Assembly: GCF_003626635.1 (NCBI RefSeq) | Contig: NZ_RAZT01000006.1 | Coordinates: 186,001-250,000 of the forward strand | DNA: 64,000 nt | Origin: Micromonospora musae | Lineage (GTDB): Bacteria > Actinomycetota > Actinomycetes > Mycobacteriales > Micromonosporaceae | Reading direction: 5' to 3' | Part shown: positions 1 through 8,117 of the stretch, one piece after another | How positions within the stretch are numbered: the first letter of the stretch is position 1 | Layout of the letters: each line of letters starts with the position of its first letter | Notes under the pieces: model-generated | What the model was told of the DNA's origin: nothing | Database searches by the model: none | What the model saw: the letters and a program-made list of their open reading frames with translations, nothing else | Made by a program: the position numbers and the translations under genes

Positions 1-89
1 ACCGGTCGGGGGGTCAACGAGTGTCTTGCCCGTGACACCGTCGACGGCGAGCGCCGCCGACGGACAAACGGGGAATCGGAGGCTCCAAC

Positions 90-1022
90 ATGACCAGGAC
101 CACCACCCGCCGGCTCGTCGCCGGCGTTCTCGGGGCGGGGCTCGCGGTGACCGGCGTGGCCACCCCCGCCGCGCACGCCGCCGCCGCGCACGACACGTCG
201 GTCTCGGTCGGCCGGCTTGTATTGAACCCGACCGACCGGGGCTACACCGGCAGCCTGCCGGTGACCGTCAACTACCGGGGAGCGGAGGCCTCCTACCTCG
301 AGCTGACCCTCACCGAGCCGGTGCCGGGGGCGTTCGCCGGGCTGGTGCCCAGCGAAGCGTGTATCACCATCAGCCCGACGCCGCTGCGTACGATCTCCTG
401 CATCGTGCCGGGCGGCGACCTCCAGCCCGGCGAGCGGCGCCGGTTCACTGTCGATTTCCGGGTCCTCACCGCGCCCCGGGCCCACGCCATGTCGGCCGCG
501 GGCGGCCGGGTGACGGTGGACGCCGGGGACGCGAACCCCGCGAACGACACCGCCTCGTTCGACACGCGGTTCCGCTCCACCACGGGTTCGCTGCGCAACC
601 CGCAGCCGTACCAGTGGGACACCCGGACCGACGCCTCGCTGACCGTCGGCTCCGCGACCCTGACCCGGCAGGAGGACGGGAGCTGGGCCGGCCGGCTGCC
701 GATCACGGTGCGCTCCGCCGGCGACGCCGCGCACGACATGTACTGGCTGGAGCCGACGTTGCCCGCCGGCGTGGAGGTCGCCGGGATCGAACCGGAGGAG
801 GGCTGCGCCGGGGTCTGCGGGGTGGCCGGCGGGGCGTTCATGCAGGGCGAGGAGCGGGCGCTCACGCTGCTGCTCCGGGCACCCGCGGAGGTCGCGCCCG
901 GGGACCTTGGCACCGGTTCGGTGCGGCTGTTCGCCCTCTTCGGTTGGGGCGACGAGCTCGTCGACGTGTCGCCCGCCGACAACACCGCCAGCTTCGGCGT
1001 CCGTGCCGTCGACGCGGCCTGA
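90..1022 (+). CDS. Secreted protein with two related beta-sandwich repeats
   Basis: A 310-residue exported protein of unknown function. The first ~32 residues are a typical Sec signal peptide (Arg-rich start, hydrophobic core, cleavage near AHA-AAA). The mature part holds two related ~130-residue modules (about 38-185 and 190-307). Each opens with a strand pattern ending in GYTGSLPVTV or SWAGRLPITV, has two cysteines in its middle, and closes with a PANDTASF or PADNTASF motif. A third copy of the module forms the ectodomain of the membrane protein two genes downstream. The start is supported by GGAGG at 78-82. A strong hairpin follows the stop codon. No catalytic motif is visible; a structural, adhesive or ligand role is inference. 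Confidence 0.85.
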   Translation: MTRTTTRRLVAGVLGAGLAVTGVATPAAHAAAAHDTSVSVGRLVLNPTDRGYTGSLPVTVNYRGAEASYLELTLTEPVPGAFAGLVPSEACITISPTPLRTISCIVPGGDLQPGERRRFTVDFRVLTAPRAHAMSAAGGRVTVDAGDANPANDTASFDTRFRSTTGSLRNPQPYQWDTRTDASLTVGSATLTRQEDGSWAGRLPITVRSAGDAAHDMYWLEPTLPAGVEVAGIEPEEGCAGVCGVAGGAFMQGEERALTLLLRAPAEVAPGDLGTGSVRLFALFGWGDELVDVSPADNTASFGVRAVDAA

Positions 1023-1044
1023 CACCTCTATGACGAAAGGGCAG

Positions 1045-1077
1045 GCGCGGCCGTGGATCATGGATTCACGGCCGCGC
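1045..1077 (+). terminator. 11-bp perfect hairpin overlapping the sigma-factor start
   Basis: GCGCGGCCGTG (1045-1055) and CACGGCCGCGC (1067-1077) form a perfect stem with an 11-nt loop, 22 nt after the stop of the secreted protein gene. There is no T-tract, as is common in actinomycetes. The loop contains the ATG at 1060 that I assign to the sigma factor, so the hairpin may act as terminator, attenuator or translational block. Confidence 0.6.
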
Positions 1078-1677
1078 GTTCCCGCCCCGCCGGCCCCGCG
1101 GACCGCATCCGAGCCGCACACTGCCGCCCGGACCGCCTCCGACGAGACCGGCCCCCGCTTCGACGAGATCTACCGGCACAATTTCCAGAGCCTGGTGGTG
1201 CAGCTCTACGCGTTCGTCGGAGACATGAGCGAGGCCCAGGACCTGGTGCAGGAGGCGTTCAGCCGGGCGTGGCCACGCTGGGAGCGGATCGCCCGCTACG
1301 ACGACCCGGTGGCCTGGGTACGGCGAGTGGCTTGGAACGCCGCAGCCAGCCGCTGGCGCCGGCTACGCACCGCCTGGCTGTTCCAACAGCGGCAGCGGCT
1401 GGATGTCGTGGCCGGGCCGGAGCCCGATCGGGTGGCGCTGACCGCCGCGCTCGGCGCGCTCCCCGCCAGCCAGCGGCGCGCGGTGGTCCTGTTCTACCTG
1501 GCCGAGCTCACGGTCAACGAGATCGCCGAGGACTGCGGTGTGGCGCCGGGGACGGTCAAGTCCTGGTTGCACCGTGCTCGTACGGCGCTGGCGGCCGGCC
1601 TCGCCGACGGCGAAGCCGGCCGACCGGGCAGCGGACGGACGCCCGCGGGCGGGTCGACGGAGAGGACGGTGAACTGA
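1060..1677 (+). CDS. ECF sigma factor, SigE-like
   Basis: A 205-residue RNA polymerase sigma factor of the extracytoplasmic-function group. Region 2 spans about residues 34-100 (FDEIYRHNFQSLVVQLYAFV, then the DLVQEAFSRAW helix and the WVRRVAWNAA stretch). Region 4 spans about 125-180, with the HTH IAEDCGVAPGTVKSWLHRAR that reads the -35 element. The N-terminal ~30 residues are Pro/Ala rich and probably disordered. The start is uncertain: ATG 1060 lies in a hairpin loop without a well-placed ribosome site, and ATG 1030 (10 residues longer) has none either. The gene is followed after one base by the GTG of its putative membrane partner, so the two are co-expressed. Confidence 0.85.
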   Translation: MDSRPRVPAPPAPRTASEPHTAARTASDETGPRFDEIYRHNFQSLVVQLYAFVGDMSEAQDLVQEAFSRAWPRWERIARYDDPVAWVRRVAWNAAASRWRRLRTAWLFQQRQRLDVVAGPEPDRVALTAALGALPASQRRAVVLFYLAELTVNEIAEDCGVAPGTVKSWLHRARTALAAGLADGEAGRPGSGRTPAGGSTERTVN

Positions 1678-1678
1678 C

Positions 1679-2539
1679 GTGGACGACCGAGACCAGAGCG
1701 CGGACCGGTTGGCCGGCGCCTTCGCCGAGTTCCGCGGCGCCAGCCTGCGCCGGGCCGCCGAACCCGACCCAGATGAGCCCCGCCGGCGGGCGTACCGCCG
1801 GTTGCGGAACCGCGTCGCGGCGCCGGTCGTCGCGGCCACTGTTGCCCTGCTCGCCGTCGCGGTCGGCCTCGCCGGCAATGCGGTCACCCAGCCGCCGCTC
1901 GTGACCACCGACGAGTCACCCCCCGCCACTGAGATCCCGCCGGCCACCCCGAGTACCGCGCCGACCGGTCCGACCCCGAGTTCGTCGGCCACACCGACCA
2001 CGCCGACCAGCCCGACGCCTACGGCCACCGCCTCCGGGACGCCGTCGGCGGCCTCGGCCACCCCATCCGGCGGCCGATCCGCGGCACCACCGTCGGCGAC
2101 CTCCACCCGCCGGCTCGACCTGTCGATCAGCTCCCCCGGGTCGGTCACCCTCGACCCGACCGGTGACGCCTACACGGGGTGGTTGACGTTCACCATCTCC
2201 AACGCCGGCGACCGGGCGTACGACGCCAACGACATGATCGTGGTGCTGCCGGTGGAGGCGACGGTCGACTTCGGCGACAGCGCCATCGGTGGCTGCTTCA
2301 ACCAGGGGCAGGACGACGACACCAGGACGATGTTCTGCACCGGGGACCGGCAGATTCCGGCGGGTGGGTCCCGCTCGTACCGCTTCGGCTTGCGAGTGGA
2401 GATCGCGCCGGGCCCGACAGCCCGTACCCTCGACGGCCTCGCTCTCACCGTGCGCGCCAACGACCGAGGGGCCTTCCCCGCGGACCGCACTCCGGCCGAC
2501 AACACCGCTCGGATCGACCTCGAACTGCCTCCAGGCTGA
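1679..2539 (+). CDS. Single-pass membrane protein, candidate anti-sigma partner
   Basis: A 286-residue protein encoded one base after the sigma factor stop. Residues 1-45 are charged and cytoplasmic, 46-68 are one transmembrane helix (VVAATVALLAVAVGLAG), and about 75-140 are a Pro/Thr/Ser linker that would span the cell wall. About 145-286 form an ectodomain with the same YTGWLTFTI, paired Cys and PADNTARIDL features as the two modules of the secreted protein at 90-1022. Position and topology fit an anti-sigma factor that senses an external state. However, the short cytoplasmic part lacks a recognisable zinc-binding HxxxCxxC anti-sigma domain, so that role is inferred from context only. Confidence 0.75.
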   Translation: MDDRDQSADRLAGAFAEFRGASLRRAAEPDPDEPRRRAYRRLRNRVAAPVVAATVALLAVAVGLAGNAVTQPPLVTTDESPPATEIPPATPSTAPTGPTPSSSATPTTPTSPTPTATASGTPSAASATPSGGRSAAPPSATSTRRLDLSISSPGSVTLDPTGDAYTGWLTFTISNAGDRAYDANDMIVVLPVEATVDFGDSAIGGCFNQGQDDDTRTMFCTGDRQIPAGGSRSYRFGLRVEIAPGPTARTLDGLALTVRANDRGAFPADRTPADNTARIDLELPPG

Positions 2540-2668
2540 TCGCGACGCGGCGTCCCGACTCAAGCGGACCGGCACGCCGCGGCCGCCTGCCAACTCACCC
2601 CGTCCTTCGCTCGCCGCATCACCCGCCGTGACCTGTCGGCCTGACACGCGTCTCGTGGGCGGCGCCTG

Positions 2669-3763
2669 TCACGACGAAGGGGGCGTGGTCGGGGACCGAT
2701 GTTGGCCAGGCTGTTGGCGGGCGGCGATGGCGAGGAACCGGTGTGCTGGGTCGTCGTAGTGGGTGAGGTACCAGCCGGTTCGGAGCAGGGCGAAGCGGAG
2801 TGGGGTTTCGGCGAGGGGTTCGTCGGGGCGCAGGGTCCGGCCGTGGCGGGCGGCGAGCGCGGCGCGGCCGGAGGGGTGGAACAGGACTAGTCGGCCGCCG
2901 GGTCGGGTGACGCGGGCGAGTTCGCGTAGGCCGTCGCCGGTGTCGGGTAGATGCGTGATGAGACCGGCGGCGAAGATCACGTCGGCGGCCGTATCCGGGA
3001 GGGGCAGGCGGCGGGCGTCGGCGAGGACGAGGCCGGCGTGGGCGGTGGTGGCGCGTGCGCGGGCAACGTCGAGCATTTGCGGGGTCAGGTCGACGCCGAC
3101 GACGGTGCCGGTGGGTCCGACCGCGTCACGCAGGGCGGGCAGGGCGCGGCCGGTGCCGCAGCCGACGTCGATGGCCACCCCGCCGCTGGGGATGGTGGCT
3201 TCGGCGATGGCGGCGGCGTAGGCGGGCAGGTCGTCGCCGAATTTGGTGTCCCAGGTCGCGGCGCGGGCGGCGAAGAACGCTTGGGCTTCGGTGCGGTACC
3301 AGAGGTTGGTGGGCGCAACCCATCGGTCGAGGTGCTGGATGACCGGCCAGGTGGCGTCGTGCAGGTCGACGACGATATCCGCGTCGTCAGCCGGGCGGCG
3401 GTTGCTGCTCAGGGTGGGGGCGCTGCGCACCCAGATGCTCAGCTGCCAGCGATCGGCTGGGTGGTCGGCGCGCCAGCGGGAGCCGTCGGCGATGACCACG
3501 GTGTCGGCGGCGCGGCCGTTGCGGGCGTCGGCGTGGGTCGTGCAGGTGGCCTCGGTGAGCCGCACACAGCGGCGGCCGGCGTTGCGCAGGACAGCGGTGA
3601 GCCGGTCGGCCAGCAGCGCGGCGCGGTGATCGTGCCCGTCGATGAGCACGGCAGGCGAGCCGGCCGGGATGGCGGCGGCCAGGTGGGTGAGGACGGTGCT
3701 CCATCGGTGCCGCTGTTCGCTGGTCATGGTGTCCCAGTGGGCCGCCGCCATCCGCGCGTTCAT
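2669..3763 (-). CDS. SAM-dependent methyltransferase with degenerate kinase-like N-terminal domain
   Basis: A 364-residue two-domain protein. Residues ~165-345 are a class I methyltransferase with motif I AIDVGCGTGRAL at 197-208, acidic VVGVDLTPQM after it, and the FAAGLITHLPDTGDGLRELARVTRPGGRL stretch of UbiE/Methyltransf_11 enzymes. Residues ~20-150 resemble actinobacterial uridine-kinase-like proteins (VLIDGHDHRAALLADRLTAVL, later DIVVDLHD), but the P-loop GKT is absent (IDGHDHRA), so kinase activity is unlikely. ATGs at 3763, 3751 and 3727 are all possible starts. The gene is convergent with the sigma locus. The substrate is unknown. Confidence 0.75.
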   Translation of the reverse strand: MNARMAAAHWDTMTSEQRHRWSTVLTHLAAAIPAGSPAVLIDGHDHRAALLADRLTAVLRNAGRRCVRLTEATCTTHADARNGRAADTVVIADGSRWRADHPADRWQLSIWVRSAPTLSSNRRPADDADIVVDLHDATWPVIQHLDRWVAPTNLWYRTEAQAFFAARAATWDTKFGDDLPAYAAAIAEATIPSGGVAIDVGCGTGRALPALRDAVGPTGTVVGVDLTPQMLDVARARATTAHAGLVLADARRLPLPDTAADVIFAAGLITHLPDTGDGLRELARVTRPGGRLVLFHPSGRAALAARHGRTLRPDEPLAETPLRFALLRTGWYLTHYDDPAHRFLAIAARQQPGQHRSPTTPPSS

Positions 3764-3922
3764 CTCATCATGATGCAGCTGCGAGACCGTCAGAGCTAGA
3801 CGTACGGCACTTGCGATGCGATCCGGTTGATTTGCACCGCAGATGCGATCGGCTCACCAAACCCGGCCAGCGCCACCACCCGCAAGGCCCGTGGTCGTCT
3901 CGACCCCCGCTGGCTTCGTAGC

Positions 3923-3956
3923 TGACAAATGTCATTCCGGCGATGACGGTCGTGAC
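3923..3956. promoter_or_regulatory. Candidate response-regulator box upstream of the ABC/two-component operon
   Basis: TGACAAATGTCA (3923-3934; 5-bp inverted arms) is followed 14 nt later by GTCGTGAC (3949-3956), about 36 nt before the ABC ATPase start. The same two elements recur at 7914-7939 on the other side of the operon, which suggests recognition by the operon's own LuxR-type regulator. This is inference from repetition only. Confidence 0.35.
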
Positions 3957-3991
3957 TACTCGGGCTCCGGTAGACACGGGAGCCTGGGAAC

Positions 3992-4969
3992 ATGTCGCTC
4001 TCCCAGCATCTGCCCGAGCGGGTGCCTGTCGTCGCAGTCGAGGCAGTCTCGTGTTCGTACCGCGATTTCGTCGCCGTCGAGACCGTCAGCCTGTCGGTGC
4101 GGGCCGGCCACATTCACGCACTTCTCGGCACGAACGGTGCGGGGAAGACGACTCTGCTGGAGACGATCCAGGGGTTGCGGCGCCCCGCATCGGGCAGCAT
4201 CGAGGTGTTCGGGCGCGACCCTCGGCGGCACCGTGCCGAGGTTGCCGGGCGCACCGGCACGATGCTCCAGGAGTCCGGGCTCGTGGATGAGATGACGGTC
4301 GCGGATCAGCTCTCGCTGTGGCGAGGCGTGAGCGTACGTGAGGACTCGGTGGATCGCGTCCTCGAACTCGTCGGACTCGATCACCGCCGCCGGGTACCGG
4401 TATCGGTGCTCTCCGGTGGGGAAAGGCGACGCCTCGACTTCGCGATGGCGCTCTGGGGCGACCCGGAACTGGTGGTGCTGGACGAGCCGACGACGGGCCT
4501 GGACCCGCAATCGCGTCGCACGATGTGGTCGATCATCCGCGACCTCAACACCCGTGGTACGACCGTGCTCCTCACGACGCACTACTTGGAGGAGGCACAG
4601 CACCTCGCGGACTCGGTGACGATCCTCGACAAGGGGCGGATCGCGGTCGAGGGCACGATGTCCGACGTACTCGCGGCGATCCCCGCCCGCATCACGTTCA
4701 TCTCTGCGGCGTCGTCGGCGGTGCTGGCCGAGCTGCGGTTGCTCGTCGTCGGCGATGTCGCGCAGACGCCCATCGTCGACACCTGCGGTTCAGCGGATAC
4801 CTGGTCGGTGACCGTCCAGACCCCGCGGTTGCAGGACGATGTCGCCGCCGTCATGGACTGGGCCCGCGCGCATGGTCTGCGCCTGGAGCAGCTTCGTTGC
4901 GCCCCGGCCTCGCTGGAAGAGGTCTTCTTCGAAATGCCCGCCCTCGCCGCTGGTAGGGCCGACTCATGA
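3992..4969 (+). CDS. ABC transporter ATP-binding protein (ABC-2 exporter type)
   Basis: A 325-residue ATPase that would power the permease encoded next to it. Walker A is GTNGAGKTT (46-54), the ABC signature LSGGERRR begins at 140, Walker B is LVVLDEP (160-166) and the switch His is in LLTTH (193-197). Residues past ~225 form the variable C-terminal region typical of drug/peptide exporter ATPases of the DrrA/CcmA group. It is the first gene of a four-gene operon and overlaps the permease by 4 nt (ATGA). The genes after it encode a kinase and response regulator, so this is a sensor-controlled exporter, probably for an antibiotic, peptide or lipid. The substrate cannot be read from the sequence. 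Confidence 0.92.
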   Translation: MSLSQHLPERVPVVAVEAVSCSYRDFVAVETVSLSVRAGHIHALLGTNGAGKTTLLETIQGLRRPASGSIEVFGRDPRRHRAEVAGRTGTMLQESGLVDEMTVADQLSLWRGVSVREDSVDRVLELVGLDHRRRVPVSVLSGGERRRLDFAMALWGDPELVVLDEPTTGLDPQSRRTMWSIIRDLNTRGTTVLLTTHYLEEAQHLADSVTILDKGRIAVEGTMSDVLAAIPARITFISAASSAVLAELRLLVVGDVAQTPIVDTCGSADTWSVTVQTPRLQDDVAAVMDWARAHGLRLEQLRCAPASLEEVFFEMPALAAGRADS

Positions 4970-5730
4970 CGACCACCACGACCCACCGCAGAAGCGCCGG
5001 CCAGCTCGTCGCATCCCTCATCGCCGCCGAACTGCGGGTGTTCCTGAGACAGCCCGTCATGCTCGCCCTGACGCTGCTGCTCCCCGCCGGGCTGCTCGCG
5101 ATCACCGCGATCGGCGAGACCTCCGATATCTCCGAACTCTGGGCGCAGGTCGCGGGCCGCAACGTGGTCGCGGCCCAGTGCATCACCGTCTACTTCGTCG
5201 CCCTGAACACGATCACCGCACGCCGGCACACCCTCGCGCTGAAACGGTTGCGCACGACCGCGCTGCCCAGCTTCGGGATCGTGGCCGGCCTCCTCACCCC
5301 GCCCCTTCTCGTCGGAGCGTTCCAGGTCATCGTGGTGCTCGTCGGGCTGGTGGCGCTCGGCGCGCCCACGCCCGATGCGGCGGTACTGGTCGTCGTGTCG
5401 GCGCTCGCCGGGATGGTGATCGCGGCACTCGCGGGTGTGGTGACGAGCGCGTTCACGGCAACACCGGAGAAGGCGCAGTGGACGATGCTGCCGCTGTTCG
5501 TCGCGACGATGGGTGCGGTCGCGGTGCTGCCGTCGATCGGTGACGGCGTAGGCGGTACGGCTCTGCGGCTGGTGCCGCTCGTGGCCAATGCGCATCTGGT
5601 GACGGCAGGATGGCACCTGGACGGTGTCGCCAGCGAGGCGGCCGCCGCCGATCTCAGCATCATGGCCGCCTGGATCGTCCTGCTCGGGGTGCTCGCCTGG
5701 CGCACGTTCCGATGGGAGCGCCGACACTGA
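4966..5730 (+). CDS. ABC-2 type permease
   Basis: A 254-residue integral membrane protein with about six hydrophobic segments, beginning after a short cytoplasmic N-terminus (LVASLIAAELRVFLRQPVMLALTLLLPAGLLAI). The loop TARRHTLALKRLRTTALPSFGIV matches the coupling-helix area of ABC-2 permeases, where an ...LKRLRTTPL... motif is common. Its start overlaps the ATPase stop (ATGA), so translation is coupled and the two should assemble with fixed stoichiometry, probably as a homodimer of each. It forms the membrane channel of the exporter. A 28-nt gap separates it from the histidine kinase start. Confidence 0.9.
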   Translation: MTTTTTHRRSAGQLVASLIAAELRVFLRQPVMLALTLLLPAGLLAITAIGETSDISELWAQVAGRNVVAAQCITVYFVALNTITARRHTLALKRLRTTALPSFGIVAGLLTPPLLVGAFQVIVVLVGLVALGAPTPDAAVLVVVSALAGMVIAALAGVVTSAFTATPEKAQWTMLPLFVATMGAVAVLPSIGDGVGGTALRLVPLVANAHLVTAGWHLDGVASEAAAADLSIMAAWIVLLGVLAWRTFRWERRH

Positions 5731-5758
5731 ACGCACGGCAACGATGACGGGAGGGCGT

Positions 5759-6952
5759 ATGAGCAGGCAGAAGCGTGATCGCTTCCGCGGCATCGCCGCC
5801 TACGTGCACGCTTCTCATGCCGCGCTCGCGCTGGCCTCGTTCGCCGCGCCCGTGGTGGCGCTCGCTCTTGAGGCTTCGGTCGTACCCGGCTTGGCGTTCT
5901 TGGTCGCGCTCTTCGCCGGGATCGTCGCGGTGGGTGGGGCACTGGCCGTCGCCGTCGATTTCGCGCCCTGGCATCGCCTCACCCGCCCCTTCGCTCCCCC
6001 GTGCCGCCGTGCGCTGTTGAGCGTTGCCGTCGTGGTCGCGGCGCTCGTCGTCATACTCCTCCTACCGTCGTCGGGAGGAGCCGTGGGTGTTGCGGTGATC
6101 CCGCTGGCGTGGGCGCTGCGCGCAGTCGCGGACGGGTCGTTCTGGTCCGGTATCGCCCGCATGTTCGCCGCCGCCCTGGGCTGCGGACTTGTCACCGCGC
6201 TCACCTCGGCTTGGAGCGGACAAGCCTGGGATTCCCTCGGCCTGGCTGTCGCCGTACTCCTGGCCTTCGGGTTACTCGGGCAGGACTCGATCTACATCCT
6301 CGCGATCGAACTCGACGACCTGCGCGCCCTAGAAGCGGATCGTGCGGTGGCGACCGAACGCAAGCGCCTCGCCGGCGACCTCCACGACATCCAGGGTCAG
6401 CATCTCGGCCTCATCACGGTCGAAGCGGAACTCGTCACGAAACTCATCGCGAGCGGAGACACCGCGGGGGCCGCAGCTCACGCCCGGCGGCTACAAGCCA
6501 TCGCCGGCGACGCGTTGGATGAACTGCACCGGGTCGTGCACGACACCCGCGCCGTCACTCTCGATCAGGAACTCACCAACGCGGCTCGCGTGCTCGAAGC
6601 GGCCGGCATTGCCGTCGCCCGGAACGTCGACCGTATCGACTTCCTGCCCGAGACGGCGGACCGGCTGTTCGGCCTGACCGTGCGGGAAGCAATCACCAAC
6701 ATCCTCAAACACTCGCGCACCCGGGACTGCACCATTCAGGTCAGATGCGAGGCACGAGCCGGCAACGATGGCATCGTACTGACGGTGACGGACTCCGGCC
6801 CCGCCGCTACTCATGCGGTTCGGACACGTGGTACCGGGTTGATCATGTTGCGCGAGCGCTACCTGGACGCCGGTGGTGAATGCACCTTCGTCTCAGGTCC
6901 GGGAGCCAAGCTCACTGCCTGGGTACCCATGACCGGAGGAGGTTCCCGATGA
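5759..6952 (+). CDS. Sensor histidine kinase (HisKA_3 type)
   Basis: A 397-residue NarL/DesK-class kinase. Residues ~15-185 contain about five to six transmembrane segments and no large extracellular domain, suggesting sensing within the membrane or through the transporter. The dimerisation/phosphoacceptor motif ERKRLAGDLHD places the phosphorylated His at 209. The ATPase domain shows the N-box around N314 (VREAITNILKHS) and the DSGP and GTGLIMLRER glycine boxes. ATG 5759 is chosen because GGGAGGG (5749-5755) lies just before it; the longer open frame has no such site. The stop overlaps the response regulator start (ATGA). Confidence 0.92.
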   Translation: MSRQKRDRFRGIAAYVHASHAALALASFAAPVVALALEASVVPGLAFLVALFAGIVAVGGALAVAVDFAPWHRLTRPFAPPCRRALLSVAVVVAALVVILLLPSSGGAVGVAVIPLAWALRAVADGSFWSGIARMFAAALGCGLVTALTSAWSGQAWDSLGLAVAVLLAFGLLGQDSIYILAIELDDLRALEADRAVATERKRLAGDLHDIQGQHLGLITVEAELVTKLIASGDTAGAAAHARRLQAIAGDALDELHRVVHDTRAVTLDQELTNAARVLEAAGIAVARNVDRIDFLPETADRLFGLTVREAITNILKHSRTRDCTIQVRCEARAGNDGIVLTVTDSGPAATHAVRTRGTGLIMLRERYLDAGGECTFVSGPGAKLTAWVPMTGGGSR

Positions 6953-7572
6953 CCGAGCCGGGCACGCCGATCCGCGTCATCCTCGCCGATGACGAACTCC
7001 TGCTGCGCGAGGCCGTGATGACACTGCTCGCCCTCGAAGACGGCATCACCGTGCTCGGAACCGCCGCCACCGGCGCTGAGGCCGTCGAACTCGTCCGGAA
7101 GGCCCGCCCCGATGTGGCCGTGCTCGACCTCGAAATGCCGACCCAGGACGGCATCGAAGCCGCCGCCGAGATCCAGCTGATCGCACCCGGCACCCGGGTC
7201 GTGCTGCTGACCCGCCATGCCCGCCCGGCGGTACTCCGCCGCGCCCTCGACGCCGGGGTCTCCGCGTTCGTCACGAAGGCCACCTCCGTCAAAGAACTCC
7301 CGAGCATCCTCCGGTCCGTCGCGTCCGGAGGTCGATACGTCGACGGCGCCGTGGCTACCGCCGCCCTGTCTGAGAGCAACTGCCCGCTCACCGAACGCGA
7401 GATCGATGTGCTCCGCGAATCCCTCGACGGCGCAACCATTCGCGTCATCGCCGAACGTACCCATCTCGCCCCCGGCACAGTGCGCAACTACATCTCGACC
7501 GCCATGACGAAACTCGGTGCCGCCAACCGCGTCCAGGCTGCGCGCGTTGCGTGGAATGAGGGCTGGATCTAG
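6949..7572 (+). CDS. LuxR/NarL-family response regulator
   Basis: A 207-residue two-domain regulator. In the receiver domain the acidic pair is D14-D15, the phosphoacceptor D60 (VAVLDLEMP), the switch Thr T88 and the conserved Lys K110. The C-terminal LuxR HTH covers about 144-205 (LTEREIDVLRESLDG ... LAPGTVRNYISTAMTKLGA). It is translated by a 4-nt overlap with its kinase, with GGAGG (6937-6941) seven bases before the ATG. It most likely activates the exporter operon and perhaps the small membrane gene downstream, since similar sequence boxes precede both. Confidence 0.92.
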   Translation: MTEPGTPIRVILADDELLLREAVMTLLALEDGITVLGTAATGAEAVELVRKARPDVAVLDLEMPTQDGIEAAAEIQLIAPGTRVVLLTRHARPAVLRRALDAGVSAFVTKATSVKELPSILRSVASGGRYVDGAVATAALSESNCPLTEREIDVLRESLDGATIRVIAERTHLAPGTVRNYISTAMTKLGAANRVQAARVAWNEGWI

Positions 7573-7592
7573 CGCGCCACCCCGGAACAGGG

Positions 7593-7856
7593 TTATCGCC
7601 GACGCCACGTCGGTAGGCCGGCGGCGGCGCGGAGCACGAAGTACAGCACCGTCGCGCCCAGCAGCGCCCACCGCCACAGCTCCCGGAGATCGTCGGGAAA
7701 GATCACGAAGACGAGGAGCGCAACCGCACCGATCTGCACGATCGCGGACAGCACCTCCCGGGCCGGTGTGGATGCCGGGCCGACGCTCATCAGGTCCACT
7801 GCCAAGCTTCGCTTCGGGGCCCGCTGCTGCCGTGGTCCATCACTCCATCCGCTCAT
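7593..7856 (-). CDS. Small two-helix membrane protein
   Basis: An 87-residue protein with two predicted transmembrane helices (about EVLSAIVQIGAVALLVFVIFP and LWRWALLGATVLYFVLRAA) and a basic C-terminus. I do not recognise a family. ATG 7856 follows GGAA at 11-14 nt upstream; a GTG at 7874 would add six residues. It is convergent with the response regulator and lies beyond the GH31 terminator, so it has its own promoter, possibly near the repeated box at 7914-7939. Given that box and its position, an accessory role to the exporter/two-component system is possible but unproven. Confidence 0.65.
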   Translation of the reverse strand: MSGWSDGPRQQRAPKRSLAVDLMSVGPASTPAREVLSAIVQIGAVALLVFVIFPDDLRELWRWALLGATVLYFVLRAAAGLPTWRRR

Positions 7857-7913
7857 GCGTCCACGGTTCCGCACCGGCCCGGAAGGCGTTAGGCGCAGTT
7901 GTCACCGCTCCGA

Positions 7914-7939
7914 TGACAAACGTCACGAGCAGTCGTGAC
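7914..7939. promoter_or_regulatory. Second copy of the candidate response-regulator box
   Basis: TGACAAACGTCA (7914-7925) is followed 6 nt later by GTCGTGAC (7932-7939), matching the pair found before the ABC ATPase gene. It lies about 58 nt upstream of the small membrane protein start. The shared elements could tie that gene to the same regulator; the different spacing weakens the case. Confidence 0.3.
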
Positions 7940-8015
7940 GGGGCTTACTGCCGCCCGTTTCCGGTCTGTCGCAGCCGACGCGGTGTTCGGTTCACGGGCG
8001 CTGAAATGCTGAATG

Positions 8016-8049
8016 CGCCGGCCGGATGGGTTGCCCCATCCGGCCGGCG
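8016..8049 (-). terminator. 15-bp perfect hairpin after the GH31 gene
   Basis: CGCCGGCCGGATGGG (8016-8030) and its exact reverse complement (8035-8049) flank a TTGC tetraloop, 69 nt beyond the glycosidase stop. This is a strong intrinsic-type terminator without a T-run. Confidence 0.8.
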
Positions 8050-8117
8050 TCCGGACCCGTCCTGCAAACCGACCCGGAGGGCCGGCACTGGTGGGTACCG
8101 GTCTGGGACTGACCGTC

